NCBI GenBank assembly: GCA_025055235.1
Contig: JANWYN010000101.1
Coordinates: 1-32,249 of the forward strand
Origin: Candidatus Roseilinea sp.
GTDB lineage: Bacteria; Chloroflexota; Anaerolineae; J036; Brachytrichaceae
DNA length: 32,249 bases
Direction of reading: 5' to 3'
Shown one piece after another: positions 1 to 7,839 of this stretch (the stretch's first letter is position 1; every line of letters begins with the position of its first letter). The position numbers were made by a program, and so were the translations under genes. The notes under the pieces are model-generated. The model worked only from the letters and a program-made list of their open reading frames with translations. It had not been told where the DNA came from and searched no databases.

Positions 1-19
1 ACTCTGTTGCAGGCGATCG

Positions 20-172
20 GGGTGCATTTCCCGCCGGGGAGGGCAAAACGCCCGGCGACCGAAGTCGCGGGCAACTTGCAGCAAAGCCGGCCGTGCGCCG
101 GCTTTGCCATGCGTTGCGCGTGGATTCATCCGCTGCGCAACTCCGCGCGATGCCCCCGTTAGAAATGCACCC
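20..172. other. multi-branched palindromic element, possible structured RNA
   Basis: No convincing gene lies in the first 180 bases, but nearly all of it can pair. An outer 11-bp perfect stem joins 20-30 (GGGTGCATTTC) to 162-172. A second stem joins 35-39 to 154-158. Inside are four hairpins: 41-44/50-53, 55-59/64-68, 81-91/97-107 (perfect 11 bp, 5-nt loop) and 113-119/135-141. Read on the minus strand, hairpin 55-68 has the very stable C-UUCG-G tetraloop, and the element lies directly 3' of the minus-strand aminotransferase gene. It could be a structured 3' UTR, a small RNA, or a palindromic mobile repeat with 11-bp terminal inverted repeats. The pairing is seen; the function is unknown. Confidence 0.45.
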
Positions 173-180
173 GTGCAGGC

Positions 181-1341
181 TCACCCATGCCGCTGCATGA
201 ACCGGTGGATGCGTTCGAGCGCCTGCTCAATCTTCTCGTACGACTGGGCATAGGCCATGCGCACGTAGCCTGCGCCGCCCGCACCAAACGCGCTGCCCGG
301 CACGACGGCGACCTGCTCCTCCATCAGCAACTTCTCGGCGAACTCCTCGTCGCTCATGCCGGTCTTGGCGATGGACGGGAAGGCATAGAACGCGCCGCGC
401 GGCTCGAAGCAATCCAGCCCGAGCGCGTTGCAACCGCTCACGATCAGCTTGCGCCGCCGGTCGTATTCGGCCACCATCCGCTGCACGTGCTCCTCGCCCT
501 CCTTGAGCGCGACCAGCGCGGCGTGCTGGCCGGTGGTCGGCGCGGACATGATGGTGTATTGATGCACCTTGCGCATCGCAGCCAGCAGCTCCGCCGGCGC
601 CGCCGCATAGCCGATGCGCCAGCCGGTCATCGCGTAATCCTTGCTGAAGCCGCCCAGTAGGATCGTGCGCGCCTTCATGCCCGGTAACGCAGCGAAGCAC
701 ACGTGCTCGACGCCATACACCAGCCGGTCGTAGATCTCGTCGCTGATCACGACCAGGTCGTGCTTCTCCGCCAAGTGGGCGATCTCCATCAGCCGCGCGC
801 GGCTCATCACCGCGCCGGTGGGGTTGTTGGGATAGCCGATCAGGATGGCCTTGGTCTGCGGCGTGATGCGCGCCTCGATCTCCTCGCCCGTCACCTGAAA
901 CTCGTGCTCGACGCGCGTTGGGATGGCGATGGCCGTGCCGCCGGCGAAGACCACCTCCGGCGCGTAGGACACGAAGCACGGCTGCGGCACAATCACCTCG
1001 TCGCCCGGGTCCACGATCGCCGTCAGGGCCAAGTACATCGCCTCGCTCACGCCGACGGTGATCAGCAGTTCGGTCTCCGGGTCGTACTCTACGCCGTAGA
1101 GCCGGGCGAGGTGCGCGCTGAGCGCGCGGCGCAGCTCGATCGTGCCGGAGTTGCTGGTGTAGGCCGTCTCACCGCGCTTGAGCGACGCGATGCCTTCGTT
1201 CAGGATCGGCGCCGGCGTGACGAAGTCCGGCTCGCCGATGCCCAGCGAGATCACATCGGGCATGGTGGCTGCGATGTCGAAGAAACGCCGGATGCCGGAA
1301 GGGGGAACAGACGCGACGCGTTGGGAGATGAAATTGCGCAT
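181..1341 (-). CDS. class I/II PLP-dependent aminotransferase
   Basis: A 386-residue fold-type I aminotransferase of the aspartate aminotransferase Igamma kind. It shows the N-terminal LGIGEPDF motif, the central YPNNPTG motif, the SDEIYDRL strand, the GGFSKDYAMTGWRIGY segment whose Ser-Lys carries the PLP Schiff base, and a C-terminal GSAFG. The start at 1341 gives MRNFISQRV, the usual family N-terminus; an upstream in-frame extension to 1440 would run across the promoter. It is the last gene of the aromatic cluster, 139 bp after the anti-sigma gene and with its own -10 box. A role in transaminating prephenate, phenylpyruvate or 4-hydroxyphenylpyruvate is an inference from context; the family also includes aspartate and other aminotransferases. 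Confidence 0.93.
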   Translation of the reverse strand: MRNFISQRVASVPPSGIRRFFDIAATMPDVISLGIGEPDFVTPAPILNEGIASLKRGETAYTSNSGTIELRRALSAHLARLYGVEYDPETELLITVGVSEAMYLALTAIVDPGDEVIVPQPCFVSYAPEVVFAGGTAIAIPTRVEHEFQVTGEEIEARITPQTKAILIGYPNNPTGAVMSRARLMEIAHLAEKHDLVVISDEIYDRLVYGVEHVCFAALPGMKARTILLGGFSKDYAMTGWRIGYAAAPAELLAAMRKVHQYTIMSAPTTGQHAALVALKEGEEHVQRMVAEYDRRRKLIVSGCNALGLDCFEPRGAFYAFPSIAKTGMSDEEFAEKLLMEEQVAVVPGSAFGAGGAGYVRMAYAQSYEKIEQALERIHRFMQRHG

Positions 1342-1360
1342 GATGAAACCTGGATGCTTG

Positions 1361-1393
1361 ACAGGCCAGACCGCTCGGAGCAGCCTGACCTGT
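1361..1393 (-). promoter_or_regulatory. hairpin in the aminotransferase 5' leader
   Basis: Bases 1361-1369 (ACAGGCCAG) pair with 1385-1393 (CTGACCTGT) over 9 bp with one G-U wobble. It lies between the -10 box and the start codon, so it would form in the 5' UTR. No T-run follows, so it is more likely an mRNA structure than a terminator. Confidence 0.3.
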
Positions 1394-1407
1394 GATGAGC
1401 TGGCCGG

Positions 1408-1413
1408 ATTATA
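1408..1413 (-). promoter_or_regulatory. -10 box for the aminotransferase gene
   Basis: A perfect TATAAT on the minus strand, 66 bp upstream of the start codon in the only sizeable gap (139 bp) between the anti-sigma and aminotransferase genes. No good -35 is seen at 16-18 bp spacing. Confidence 0.4.
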
Positions 1414-1480
1414 GAAGCGCTCGCACGCGAAAACGATCACGATCAGGCGAAAGGAGGATGCAACTCGGCATACAGCCGCG

Positions 1481-2224
1481 TCATCGCCTCACCCAGCCTA
1501 GCAGGCCCAGGACAACAGCAGCGAGCAATGCAAGCACGGCCAACACGCGCGCCGGTGTGATCGGCCCGGCGGCCGGCGGGGCAGGCGGTTGCCGCGCCGG
1601 CTCAGCCGCGGCGACGGTCGCTGCCGGTTCGCTCATCGCCCGGCGCGATGGTTGCGCCGCATCCGCGCCCGCAGGCGCGGCATCCAGCGCACCGGCGGCC
1701 TGGATCTGATCAGCCGGCAACGCCTCGCTCTGCATCGGCGTCACCAACAATGCCGCCGTGCCCGTCACGATGAGCATCGGCGCCATCTCGACTGCCGGCT
1801 GTGCCGGTGCAGCCGCGGGCAACTCGCGCTGCGACGACATCTGTGCAGCCGGCGCGGCCGCCGGGACAGCCGCAGGCGCCGCTGCAAAGGGCGCCGGGCG
1901 TAACCACTCGAACGCCACCAGCGAGACGAAGATCAGCGTCGCGGCCAGCGAGCCCAGCCGGAAGATCCACGGCGAGAACGAAGACCGGCGCGGCTCGGGC
2001 GCGGCCTGCTTACGGCCGGCGTCGAGCGGCAGGATGAAGTTGCGCGGCGGCTGCACGGCCGGCAACGCGCGCGCCTCGCGGACGAGCAGGCGCGTCGCTG
2101 CAACGCGGCGGCGCAGCGCAGGGTCCTGCACCATCCGCGCGTCGAACGCGGCGCGCTCGGCCTCGCTCAGCCTGCCGTCCACATACGCGGAGATCAACTC
2201 GTCTTCGGTCATCGTCCTTCCCAT
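1481..2224 (-). CDS. membrane-anchored anti-sigma factor
   Basis: A 247-residue protein whose N-terminus (about residues 6-55: EDELISAYVDGRLSEAERA, then a DPALRRRV helix) matches the anti-sigma-factor N-terminal domain. A transmembrane helix follows at about residues 88-110. Next comes a long Ala/Pro-rich stretch, and a second hydrophobic helix ends the protein just before WVRR. The Cys/His zinc motif of ZAS anti-sigma factors is absent, so it would bind sigma without zinc. The start at 2224 overlaps the sigma stop (TAATG), the expected arrangement for a cognate pair; a second ATG at 2212 follows GGGAAGG and is also possible. It probably holds the ECF sigma factor at the membrane; the signal is unknown. 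Confidence 0.75.
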   Translation of the reverse strand: MGRTMTEDELISAYVDGRLSEAERAAFDARMVQDPALRRRVAATRLLVREARALPAVQPPRNFILPLDAGRKQAAPEPRRSSFSPWIFRLGSLAATLIFVSLVAFEWLRPAPFAAAPAAVPAAAPAAQMSSQRELPAAAPAQPAVEMAPMLIVTGTAALLVTPMQSEALPADQIQAAGALDAAPAGADAAQPSRRAMSEPAATVAAAEPARQPPAPPAAGPITPARVLAVLALLAAVVLGLLGWVRR

Positions 2225-2811
2225 TACTGACGAAACTCGTCGGGCAGCAGTTCCTCGTGCGCCAGCAGCGCATCGCGCAACTTGGCGCGCGCCCGGCTCA
2301 GCCGGCTCTTCACCGTGCCGAGCGACACTTGCATCGCTTCGGCGATTTCTTCGTAGCTCAAGCCCTGAATATCAGACAGCACGAACGTGATGCGCTGATC
2401 GGGCGGCAATTGCAACGCGGCGCGCGCGATGAACCGGCGCAGGTCGCTGCGCTCGGCGGCATCCACCGGGTTTTCATCGGCAGCGGGCAGCACGTCGGCC
2501 AGGCTGCGACCCTCGTCGGCCTCGTCGCCTTCGAGCGAGGTGGCCGGCCGGCGCTTCTCGTAGCGCAGCGCATCGTAGCAGGCGTTGGTCACCGTGCGCA
2601 GTAGCCAGCTCTTGAACGAGCCGCCGCGATAGTCGGTGATGTGCGTGAACGCGGAGAGGAACGCCTCCTGCGTCGCGTCGGCGGCTGCGTCCGGCTCGCC
2701 CAGGATGCGATAAGCGACGTTGTAGACCTGCGCCTGGTAGGCCAGCACCAGTTGGTTGAACGAGGTCACATCGCCGCGCTGCGCCGCGCGAATCAACGCC
2801 GCTTCATCCAT
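2224..2811 (-). CDS. RNA polymerase ECF sigma factor
   Basis: A 195-residue sigma-70 family, group 4 (ECF) factor. Region 2 covers about residues 10-85 (core-binding [11 protein letters not shown], then [19 protein letters not shown]). Region 4 covers about residues 125-180, ending in the helix-turn-helix [25 protein letters not shown] (given here only as landmarks). There is no region 1.1 or 3, as expected. Its start overlaps the aroQ stop by 8 bp and its stop overlaps the anti-sigma start, so all three are translationally linked. An ECF/anti-sigma pair inside an aromatic biosynthesis operon is unusual. It may simply be co-transcribed, or it may tie envelope stress to aromatic supply; the sequence does not say which. 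Confidence 0.93.
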   Translation of the reverse strand: MDEAALIRAAQRGDVTSFNQLVLAYQAQVYNVAYRILGEPDAAADATQEAFLSAFTHITDYRGGSFKSWLLRTVTNACYDALRYEKRRPATSLEGDEADEGRSLADVLPAADENPVDAAERSDLRRFIARAALQLPPDQRITFVLSDIQGLSYEEIAEAMQVSLGTVKSRLSRARAKLRDALLAHEELLPDEFRQ

Positions 2812-3265
2812 CGGCTGGATTGTGATGTTGCTCGGCCAAGATGTCCAGCAATGCCGCCAGACCCAGCGTGTAGCTGCGCCAGCCGAAGCCGGCGATCACA
2901 CCCACCGCCACCGGCGAGATGAACGAGTGGTGCCGGAAAGGCTCGCGTTTGTGCACGTTCGAGAGATGCACCTCGACACAGGGCAAAGCCACGGCGCTGA
3001 TCGCATCGCGCAGGGCCACGCTGGTGTGCGTCAGGCCGCCGGGGTTGATCAGGATGCCATGCGCCCATGTGCGCGCGTCGTGGATCGCGTCAATCAACAC
3101 GCCCTCGTGGTTCGACTGCGTGATGCGCAACTCGGCGTTGCGCTGTGCCGCGAGATCGCGCAAGCGTTGGTTGATGTCGTCGAGCGTCACGCGGCCATAC
3201 ACATCCGGCTCGCGTAGGCCGAGCAGGTTCAAGTTGGGGCCGTGGAGGATGAGGATGTTTGGCAT
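2804..3265 (-). CDS. aroQ: 3-dehydroquinate dehydratase, type II
   Basis: A 153-residue type II dehydroquinase, third step of the shikimate pathway (3-dehydroquinate to 3-dehydroshikimate). The N-terminus [19 protein letters not shown] carries the substrate loop and catalytic Tyr. Then come QSNHEG, the [16 protein letters not shown] phosphate-loop region with the catalytic His neighbourhood, and EVHLSN. Length and motif order are normal for the family, which forms dodecamers. No Shine-Dalgarno precedes the ATG, because the upstream sequence is a 7-bp repeat array. The last codons overlap the ECF sigma start (ATGGATGA). Confidence 0.97.
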   Translation of the reverse strand: MPNILILHGPNLNLLGLREPDVYGRVTLDDINQRLRDLAAQRNAELRITQSNHEGVLIDAIHDARTWAHGILINPGGLTHTSVALRDAISAVALPCVEVHLSNVHKREPFRHHSFISPVAVGVIAGFGWRSYTLGLAALLDILAEQHHNPADG

Positions 3266-3270
3266 TTTGG

Positions 3271-3349
3271 ATGATTGATGATTGATGATTGGAGATTGAT
3301 AAACGGCAATCTCTAATCTCTAATCTCCAATCTCCAATCTCTAATCTCT
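3271..3349. repeat. 7-bp tandem repeat array A (aroKB/aroQ gap), inverted
   Basis: Strict 7-bp periodicity: ATGATTG x3 and GAGATTG (3271-3298), a 9-nt spacer, then AATCTCT/AATCTCC x6 (3308-3349). The two arms are largely complementary, so the array can fold as a hairpin. It fills the gap between aroKB and aroQ, replaces the aroQ ribosome-binding site, and contains the aroKB stop codon (3341-3343). Confidence 0.85.
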
Positions 3350-4999
3350 AACCAGCCGCGCAAGCATCAACCGCGCCAAATCTGCATCCACCTCATCGCA
3401 CACGAAGGCGTCGCCGGGCGCGCGCAACAGGATGAAGCGCAGCTTGCCGGCGCGCTTCTTCTTGTCGCTCATCATGTAGCTCAAAACTGCATCCGGCGCG
3501 AACGCCAGGCCGGCGAGCGCATCGCGCACATCGTCGAGCGCCGTGGGCAGGCCGACGCTGCACAACAGGCCGACCACTTCGCGCACCAGCGCATCGCTGC
3601 ACACGCCCATCGCCTGCGACAGCTGCACTGCGCACACCATGCCGAGCGACACCGCTTCGCCATGTTTGAGCCGGTAGCGGCTCCACGCCTCGATGCCGTG
3701 GCCGAACGTATGACCCAGGTTCAACAACGCGCGCCGGCCGCGTTCGAACGGATCTTCCTGCACGATCGCGCGCTTGAGCAGGATGGCGTCGGTCAGCGCG
3801 CCGATCAACGCCGGTGCACATCCATCGCTCAACGCGCCGCGCGCAGCAGCATCGCACAACCGCGCGTAAGCAGCGCCGCCGCTCAGCAGCGCCGCCTTGA
3901 TGATCTCGGCCAAGCCGCAGCGCAGCTCGCGCACCGGCAACGACGCCAGCGCGCCGACATCGGCTATGACGAGGTCGGGCTGCTTGAACGCGCCGACCAG
4001 GTTCTTGCCGAAGTCGGTGTCCACGCCCACCTTGCCGCCGATGCTGGAATCGGCCATCGCCAGCAGCGACGTAGGCACCTGGACGAGCGGCACACCGCGC
4101 AGGAAGGTGGCCGCGGCGAAGCCGGCCGTGTCGCCCACCACCCCGCCGCCCAGGGCGATCACCGCGCTCGTGCGCTCCATGCCATGCGCGCTGAAGGCGC
4201 GATACATCGCCTCGACGCTGGCAAGCGTTTTGTGCGCCTCACCGGCAGGCATCGCGTGCAGAAAGCTATGCAAGCCGGCGCGCTCCAGCGCATGCAGCAC
4301 GCGCTCGCCGTAGCGCGCGGCGACGACCTCATCGCTCACCACGGCAAACGGCGGCGTCCATCCGCGCCCGGCCAGCATGAAGCCCAGCGCGTCCAGCAGG
4401 CCTTCGCCGATGGCGATGTCGTAGCGCGCGCTGGCAGCCGGGATGTCCACCGGGATGCGCGCGTACTCGCGCCGGTAGAGGTCGCAGACCAGCTCGGCGA
4501 CTTCTTCGGGCGTGCGCTGCGAGGTGTCCACCCAGTAGTGCATCTGCGCATACTTGGGCGCGCGCTCGCGCAGCAGATGCGCGATGCGGGCGGCCACATC
4601 ACCGCCGTGCAGCATCGGGCGCTCGGCAGCCGCCGCTTCGCCGCCCACACGCTGCAGGATCACCTCCGGCGTTGCCGTCAAGCACACGCCGACGCCGCTG
4701 CCGAGCAGCGCCGCGCGGTTGTCGTCGTTCACGATCATGCCGCCGCCTGTGGCGATGACGCAACCTCGGCGGTCGCTCAATTCGGCGACCAGCGCGCGCT
4801 CACGGTCGCGAAAGTAGGCCTCGCCGCGCGACGCGAAGATCGCCGGGATCGGCATGCCTTCGCGCCGGCTGATCTCCTCGTCGGCATCCACGAAGTCCAG
4901 CCCCAGGCGTTGGGCGCACAGCCGTCCGACGGTGCTCTTGCCCGTGCCCATGAAGCCGGCCAAGATCAAGTTGCGATGAGCAGCGATGTGGTCGGCCAT
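3341..4999 (-). CDS. aroKB: bifunctional shikimate kinase / 3-dehydroquinate synthase
   Basis: A 552-residue fusion. Residues 1-175 are shikimate kinase: Walker A GFMGTGKST (15-23), the DxD shikimate/Mg site (38-40), the substrate Arg in YFRDRE and the GGG motif (85-87), and a lid around HLLRERAPKY. Residues about 182-552 are 3-dehydroquinate synthase: GGGVVGDTAGF, VPTSLLAMADSSIGGK, the zinc-ligand regions NLGHTFGHG and HGEAVSLGM, and the C-terminal KKKRAGKLRFI. Both halves look catalytically intact, so one polypeptide performs steps 2 and 5. AroK-AroB fusions are known in a few bacteria such as Thermotoga. The last two residues and stop codon come from the 7-bp repeat array. The gene sits 9 bp after aroC. 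Confidence 0.96.
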   Translation of the reverse strand: MADHIAAHRNLILAGFMGTGKSTVGRLCAQRLGLDFVDADEEISRREGMPIPAIFASRGEAYFRDRERALVAELSDRRGCVIATGGGMIVNDDNRAALLGSGVGVCLTATPEVILQRVGGEAAAAERPMLHGGDVAARIAHLLRERAPKYAQMHYWVDTSQRTPEEVAELVCDLYRREYARIPVDIPAASARYDIAIGEGLLDALGFMLAGRGWTPPFAVVSDEVVAARYGERVLHALERAGLHSFLHAMPAGEAHKTLASVEAMYRAFSAHGMERTSAVIALGGGVVGDTAGFAAATFLRGVPLVQVPTSLLAMADSSIGGKVGVDTDFGKNLVGAFKQPDLVIADVGALASLPVRELRCGLAEIIKAALLSGGAAYARLCDAAARGALSDGCAPALIGALTDAILLKRAIVQEDPFERGRRALLNLGHTFGHGIEAWSRYRLKHGEAVSLGMVCAVQLSQAMGVCSDALVREVVGLLCSVGLPTALDDVRDALAGLAFAPDAVLSYMMSDKKKRAGKLRFILLRAPGDAFVCDEVDADLARLMLARLVRD

Positions 5000-5008
5000 G
5001 TCTCGTGA

Positions 5009-6193
5009 TCACTCATAGCCGAAGCGCCAGGGCACGGCGTCCATCGGCAAATCTTCCAGTTTCAGCCGGCGCAGCGCTTCGAAGCGCGGGCGCATCTCGT
5101 CCAGCGAGTCGCCGCCCAGCTTCTCGATCAGCGCATCGGCCAGCACGAAGCACACCATCGCCTCGATGATGGGCACGGCGCGCGGCACCTGGCAGAAGTC
5201 GCTGCGCTCATACTTTGTCTTCACCATCTGGCCGGTGGCCAGGTCCACCGAATCGAGCGGGTTGAGCGTGGTGGCGATGGGCTTGAGCGCGGCGCGCACG
5301 ACGATCGGCGCGCCGTTGGTGATGCCGCCCTCCAAGCCGCCGGCGTGATTGGTGCGCTGGCGAATGACGCCGTCGGCGAGGTAGAGCTGATCTTGTGCCT
5401 GCGTGCCGGGCCGCTGCGTCTCGGCGAAGCCATCCCCGATCTCGACGCCTTTGACCGCATGCACGCTCATCACGGCCTGCGCCAGCCGCCCGCTCAGCCG
5501 GCGGTCCCAGTGCACGTGGCTGCCCAGGCCAGGCGGGACGTTGAGTGCAACGACTTCGATCACGCCGCCCAGCGTGTCCTTCGCCTCAATGATCTCGCGG
5601 ATGCGGGCGCGCATGCGCTCGGCGGTCGCCAGGTCGTAACAACGCACATCGCTGTCCTCGGCCCGAGCGAAGCGCTGCAGGTAGGTCTCGGCGTCAACAG
5701 CCGAGGCGTGATCGGGTGTCTCGACCTCGCCGATGCTGAGCACATAGCCGCCGACGACGATGCCGAATTGCCGGAGCAGCGCGCGGCAGGCCGCGCCGAC
5801 CGCGACACGCATGGTGGTCTCGCGCGCCGAGGCGCGCTCCAGCGCCAGGCGCAGCTCGCGATAGCCGTATTTCACCGCGCCGGTCAGGTCGGCGTGCCCG
5901 GGGCGCGGGATGGTCATCGGCTCGACATCGCGATCCTTCCACTTGGCATGATCCAGATTCTCGACGATGAAGGCGATCGGGCCGCCGGTGGTCTTGCCGG
6001 CCATCACGCCGGCGGTGATGCGGGCGTGGTCACGCTCGATCTTCATGCGCCCCCCGCTGCCGTAGCCCTGTTGCCGGCGGGCGAGGTCGCGGTCAATGTC
6101 TTCAGAACACAGCGGCACGCCGGCGGGCATGCCTTCGAGGATGGCAGTCAGCGATGGGCCGTGCGATTCGCCGGCGGTGAGGAACCTAAGCAT
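5009..6193 (-). CDS. aroC: chorismate synthase
   Basis: A 394-residue chorismate synthase, the last shikimate step (EPSP to chorismate, using reduced FMN). Seen are the N-terminal LTAGESHGPSLTAILEGMPAG, the RRQQGYGSGGRM segment, ASARETTMRVAVGA, and the C-terminal segment from VPRAVPIIEAMVCFVLADAL to LGGDSLDEM. The start at 6193 gives MLRFLTAGESHG, the standard N-terminus; the upstream in-frame extension encodes only basic low-complexity residues. It is followed after 9 bp by aroKB and preceded, after 34 bp, by the PIN-domain gene. Confidence 0.97.
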   Translation of the reverse strand: MLRFLTAGESHGPSLTAILEGMPAGVPLCSEDIDRDLARRQQGYGSGGRMKIERDHARITAGVMAGKTTGGPIAFIVENLDHAKWKDRDVEPMTIPRPGHADLTGAVKYGYRELRLALERASARETTMRVAVGAACRALLRQFGIVVGGYVLSIGEVETPDHASAVDAETYLQRFARAEDSDVRCYDLATAERMRARIREIIEAKDTLGGVIEVVALNVPPGLGSHVHWDRRLSGRLAQAVMSVHAVKGVEIGDGFAETQRPGTQAQDQLYLADGVIRQRTNHAGGLEGGITNGAPIVVRAALKPIATTLNPLDSVDLATGQMVKTKYERSDFCQVPRAVPIIEAMVCFVLADALIEKLGGDSLDEMRPRFEALRRLKLEDLPMDAVPWRFGYE

Positions 6194-6227
6194 GATCCGA
6201 CGTCGTCTCTTGCAGTGATGTGACGCT

Positions 6228-6662
6228 TCACTTGAGCAGTCGGACGAAACCCGCTTGCTCAAAGTGACGATCCGATGTCAACGCTCGATCGAAACCGCGA
6301 AGCTGCATGACGACAAAGCTTACGCAGTCCGTCAGGCTCCACGTCTTGTCCATTCGACTCGCCAAGAGTTGCCATGCTCGCGCATCGAGTTCTGCATCTA
6401 CGTACACAATCTCGACCGCGCTGGATCGCTTAATCGCGTTGACGAACGCTACGATCTTTTCTCGCTGAACGCGCAGCGGACTGGTCATCAGAGCCACCAA
6501 CTCAACGAGGATGTAATTGGTTGTCACGAGCTTATACCCTTCGCGTTGAGCTGACAGATAGAATCGCAATGCGTCTTCATGAAACGGTTGAGTCGCGTCG
6601 GCCAGATTTCCCCACCCTGACGTATCAACGAGTATCGCCTTGGACATCTCCTTCGCCAGCAT
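6228..6662 (-). CDS. PIN-domain ribonuclease toxin, VapC-like
   Basis: A 144-residue PIN-domain protein, probably the toxin of a type II toxin-antitoxin pair. The acidic metal-binding residues are in order: Asp13 (ILVDTSGW), Glu54 (TTNYILVE), Asp112 (SLTDCVSF) and Asp131 (ALTSDRHFEQAGF). The family cleaves RNA, often tRNA, with Mg or Mn. The start at 6662 follows GAGGGAG and overlaps the upstream gene by 38 bp. An internal ATG at 6647 follows AAGGAG directly, which is too close to be a good start. It sits inside the aro operon between the antitoxin and aroC, in the same direction. The target is unknown. Confidence 0.85.
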   Translation of the reverse strand: MLAKEMSKAILVDTSGWGNLADATQPFHEDALRFYLSAQREGYKLVTTNYILVELVALMTSPLRVQREKIVAFVNAIKRSSAVEIVYVDAELDARAWQLLASRMDKTWSLTDCVSFVVMQLRGFDRALTSDRHFEQAGFVRLLK

Positions 6663-6948
6663 CGCTCATGCGCTCCCTCAGTGTCTGGCCGATGTAATAA
6701 TCATGTTGCTCGGACCAATCCGGCACGTCGCTCCGAATCGCGCCGATGAACGGCACCACAGGATCGCTCAACGCGATGCGCACGAGGTCGAGGAAGTGGA
6801 CGAGATAGCCGGTATGCTGTGCAGTGCGAATCGCAGCCAACAGCCATGCTTGAGCAGCCTCCTCAGGAGTTTGACCCGCAATATGCGCAGCGCTGGCGAG
6901 CACTTGATAATCGTCTTCGCCAAGCGTGAGTTCTAACCGGTGTTGCAT
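6625..6948 (-). CDS. putative antitoxin partner of the PIN toxin
   Basis: A 107-residue acidic protein. The N-terminal half (LELTLGEDDYQVLASAAHIAG, then a TPEEAAQAWLLAAIR helix) looks like the ribbon-helix or helical region of a small antitoxin. The C-terminal half is hydrophobic, then acidic (DWSEQHDYYIG), and could wrap the toxin. I do not recognise the family. The assignment rests on its size, the overlap with the PIN gene and the order antitoxin-toxin. It has a strong ribosome-binding site, AGGAGG, 6 nt before the ATG, much better than most aro genes here, and lies 24 bp after aroE. Confidence 0.65.
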   Translation of the reverse strand: MQHRLELTLGEDDYQVLASAAHIAGQTPEEAAQAWLLAAIRTAQHTGYLVHFLDLVRIALSDPVVPFIGAIRSDVPDWSEQHDYYIGQTLRERMSDAGEGDVQGDTR

Positions 6949-6972
6949 GCCCGACCTCCTGAATGACCGATG

Positions 6973-7821
6973 TTACGGTTGTGCGATTGCTTTCCGCATG
7001 ATAGCCGAAACGCGCGCCGCCGGCACGCCCGTCCACTTCTCGAACGCCGCTGCGCCCTGCTCGGCCAGCATGCCGATGCCGCCGATCGCGCGCGCGCCGG
7101 CAGCCTCCGCATGACGCATCAGCTTCGTCACGCGCGGCTTGTATACCAAATCGTAGAGCACGGCCCCGGCAGGGAATGGCACATCATCCGGCCACGGCGA
7201 GCCGTCCTCGTGCGGCCACATGCCGGCGGACGTGCAGTTGACGATCAAGTTTGCCTCTCGACAAGCCGGCTCTACCGGCGACGCGACGACGGCGCAGTTC
7301 TCGCGAATCTCGCGCAAATAAGGCGAATTCGCCAGATCGTCCAGCAGCGCATACGCGCGCGCCGGCGTGCGATTGTGCACCCACACGCGCGCGCCCCGCG
7401 ACGCCAGGGCATAGACGATCGCCCGCGCCGAGCCGCCTGCGCCGAGCACCAGCGCTCGCGTCTCCTCGTTGACGTCCACGCCGTGAAACGCCAGGTCGGC
7501 CAGGAAGCCGGTCCAGTCGGTGTTGTCGCCCAGCAGGTAGCGCCCGCGCTTGAAGATGGTGTTCACCGCGCCGATGGCGCGCGCATGCTCGCTGACCACG
7601 TTGAGATAAGGCATCACTGCCTGCTTGTGCGGGATGGTCACATTGCAGCCGGCGACGTCCTCGCGCTCGCTCAACGTGCGCATGCGCGCCGGCAACATCT
7701 CCGGCGGCGTGTCCCACAGTTCGTAGCGCCAATCGCTCAGCCCAACATGGGCGAACGCTGCGTTCTGCATCTCTGGGCTTTTGCTGTGCGCAACCGGGTG
7801 GCCGATCAGACCGATGAGCAT
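6973..7821 (-). CDS. aroE: shikimate dehydrogenase (NADP+)
   Basis: A 282-residue shikimate dehydrogenase, step 4 (3-dehydroshikimate to shikimate). The N-terminal GLIGHPVAHSKSPEMQN binds shikimate. NVTIPHK carries the catalytic Lys and GDNTDWTGF the catalytic Asp. The Rossmann motif VLGAGGSARAIVYAL is followed by VHNRTPARA, where the Asn-Arg-Thr favours NADP. The C-terminus has GIGMLAEQGAAAFEKWTG. Length is normal. Upstream is a 190-bp gap filled by the longest repeat array in the window; no clear ribosome-binding site is seen. Confidence 0.97.
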   Translation of the reverse strand: MLIGLIGHPVAHSKSPEMQNAAFAHVGLSDWRYELWDTPPEMLPARMRTLSEREDVAGCNVTIPHKQAVMPYLNVVSEHARAIGAVNTIFKRGRYLLGDNTDWTGFLADLAFHGVDVNEETRALVLGAGGSARAIVYALASRGARVWVHNRTPARAYALLDDLANSPYLREIRENCAVVASPVEPACREANLIVNCTSAGMWPHEDGSPWPDDVPFPAGAVLYDLVYKPRVTKLMRHAEAAGARAIGGIGMLAEQGAAAFEKWTGVPAARVSAIMRKAIAQP

Positions 7822-7839
7822 GGGTGGTTCTTGGAGGCG

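Noticed and set aside
41-107. GGCAAA...GCAAAGCC on the plus strand resembled the core of a c-di-GMP-I riboswitch
   Set aside because: The GCAAAGCC belongs to a perfect 11-bp hairpin, the tetraloop-receptor parts are missing, and no plus-strand gene follows.
1450-1709. AAAGGAGG followed by an ATG on the plus strand at 1458
   Set aside because: The frame is antisense to the anti-sigma gene and gives a low-complexity translation. The Shine-Dalgarno match appears to be chance.
3662-5008. A 448-codon open frame on the plus strand opposite aroKB
   Set aside because: It is antisense to a gene with complete kinase and synthase motifs. Its translation is His/Arg/Ala-rich without any recognisable domain, as GC-rich antisense frames usually are. 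The same applies to the long plus-strand frames opposite aroC, aroG, tyrA and the CorC-like gene.
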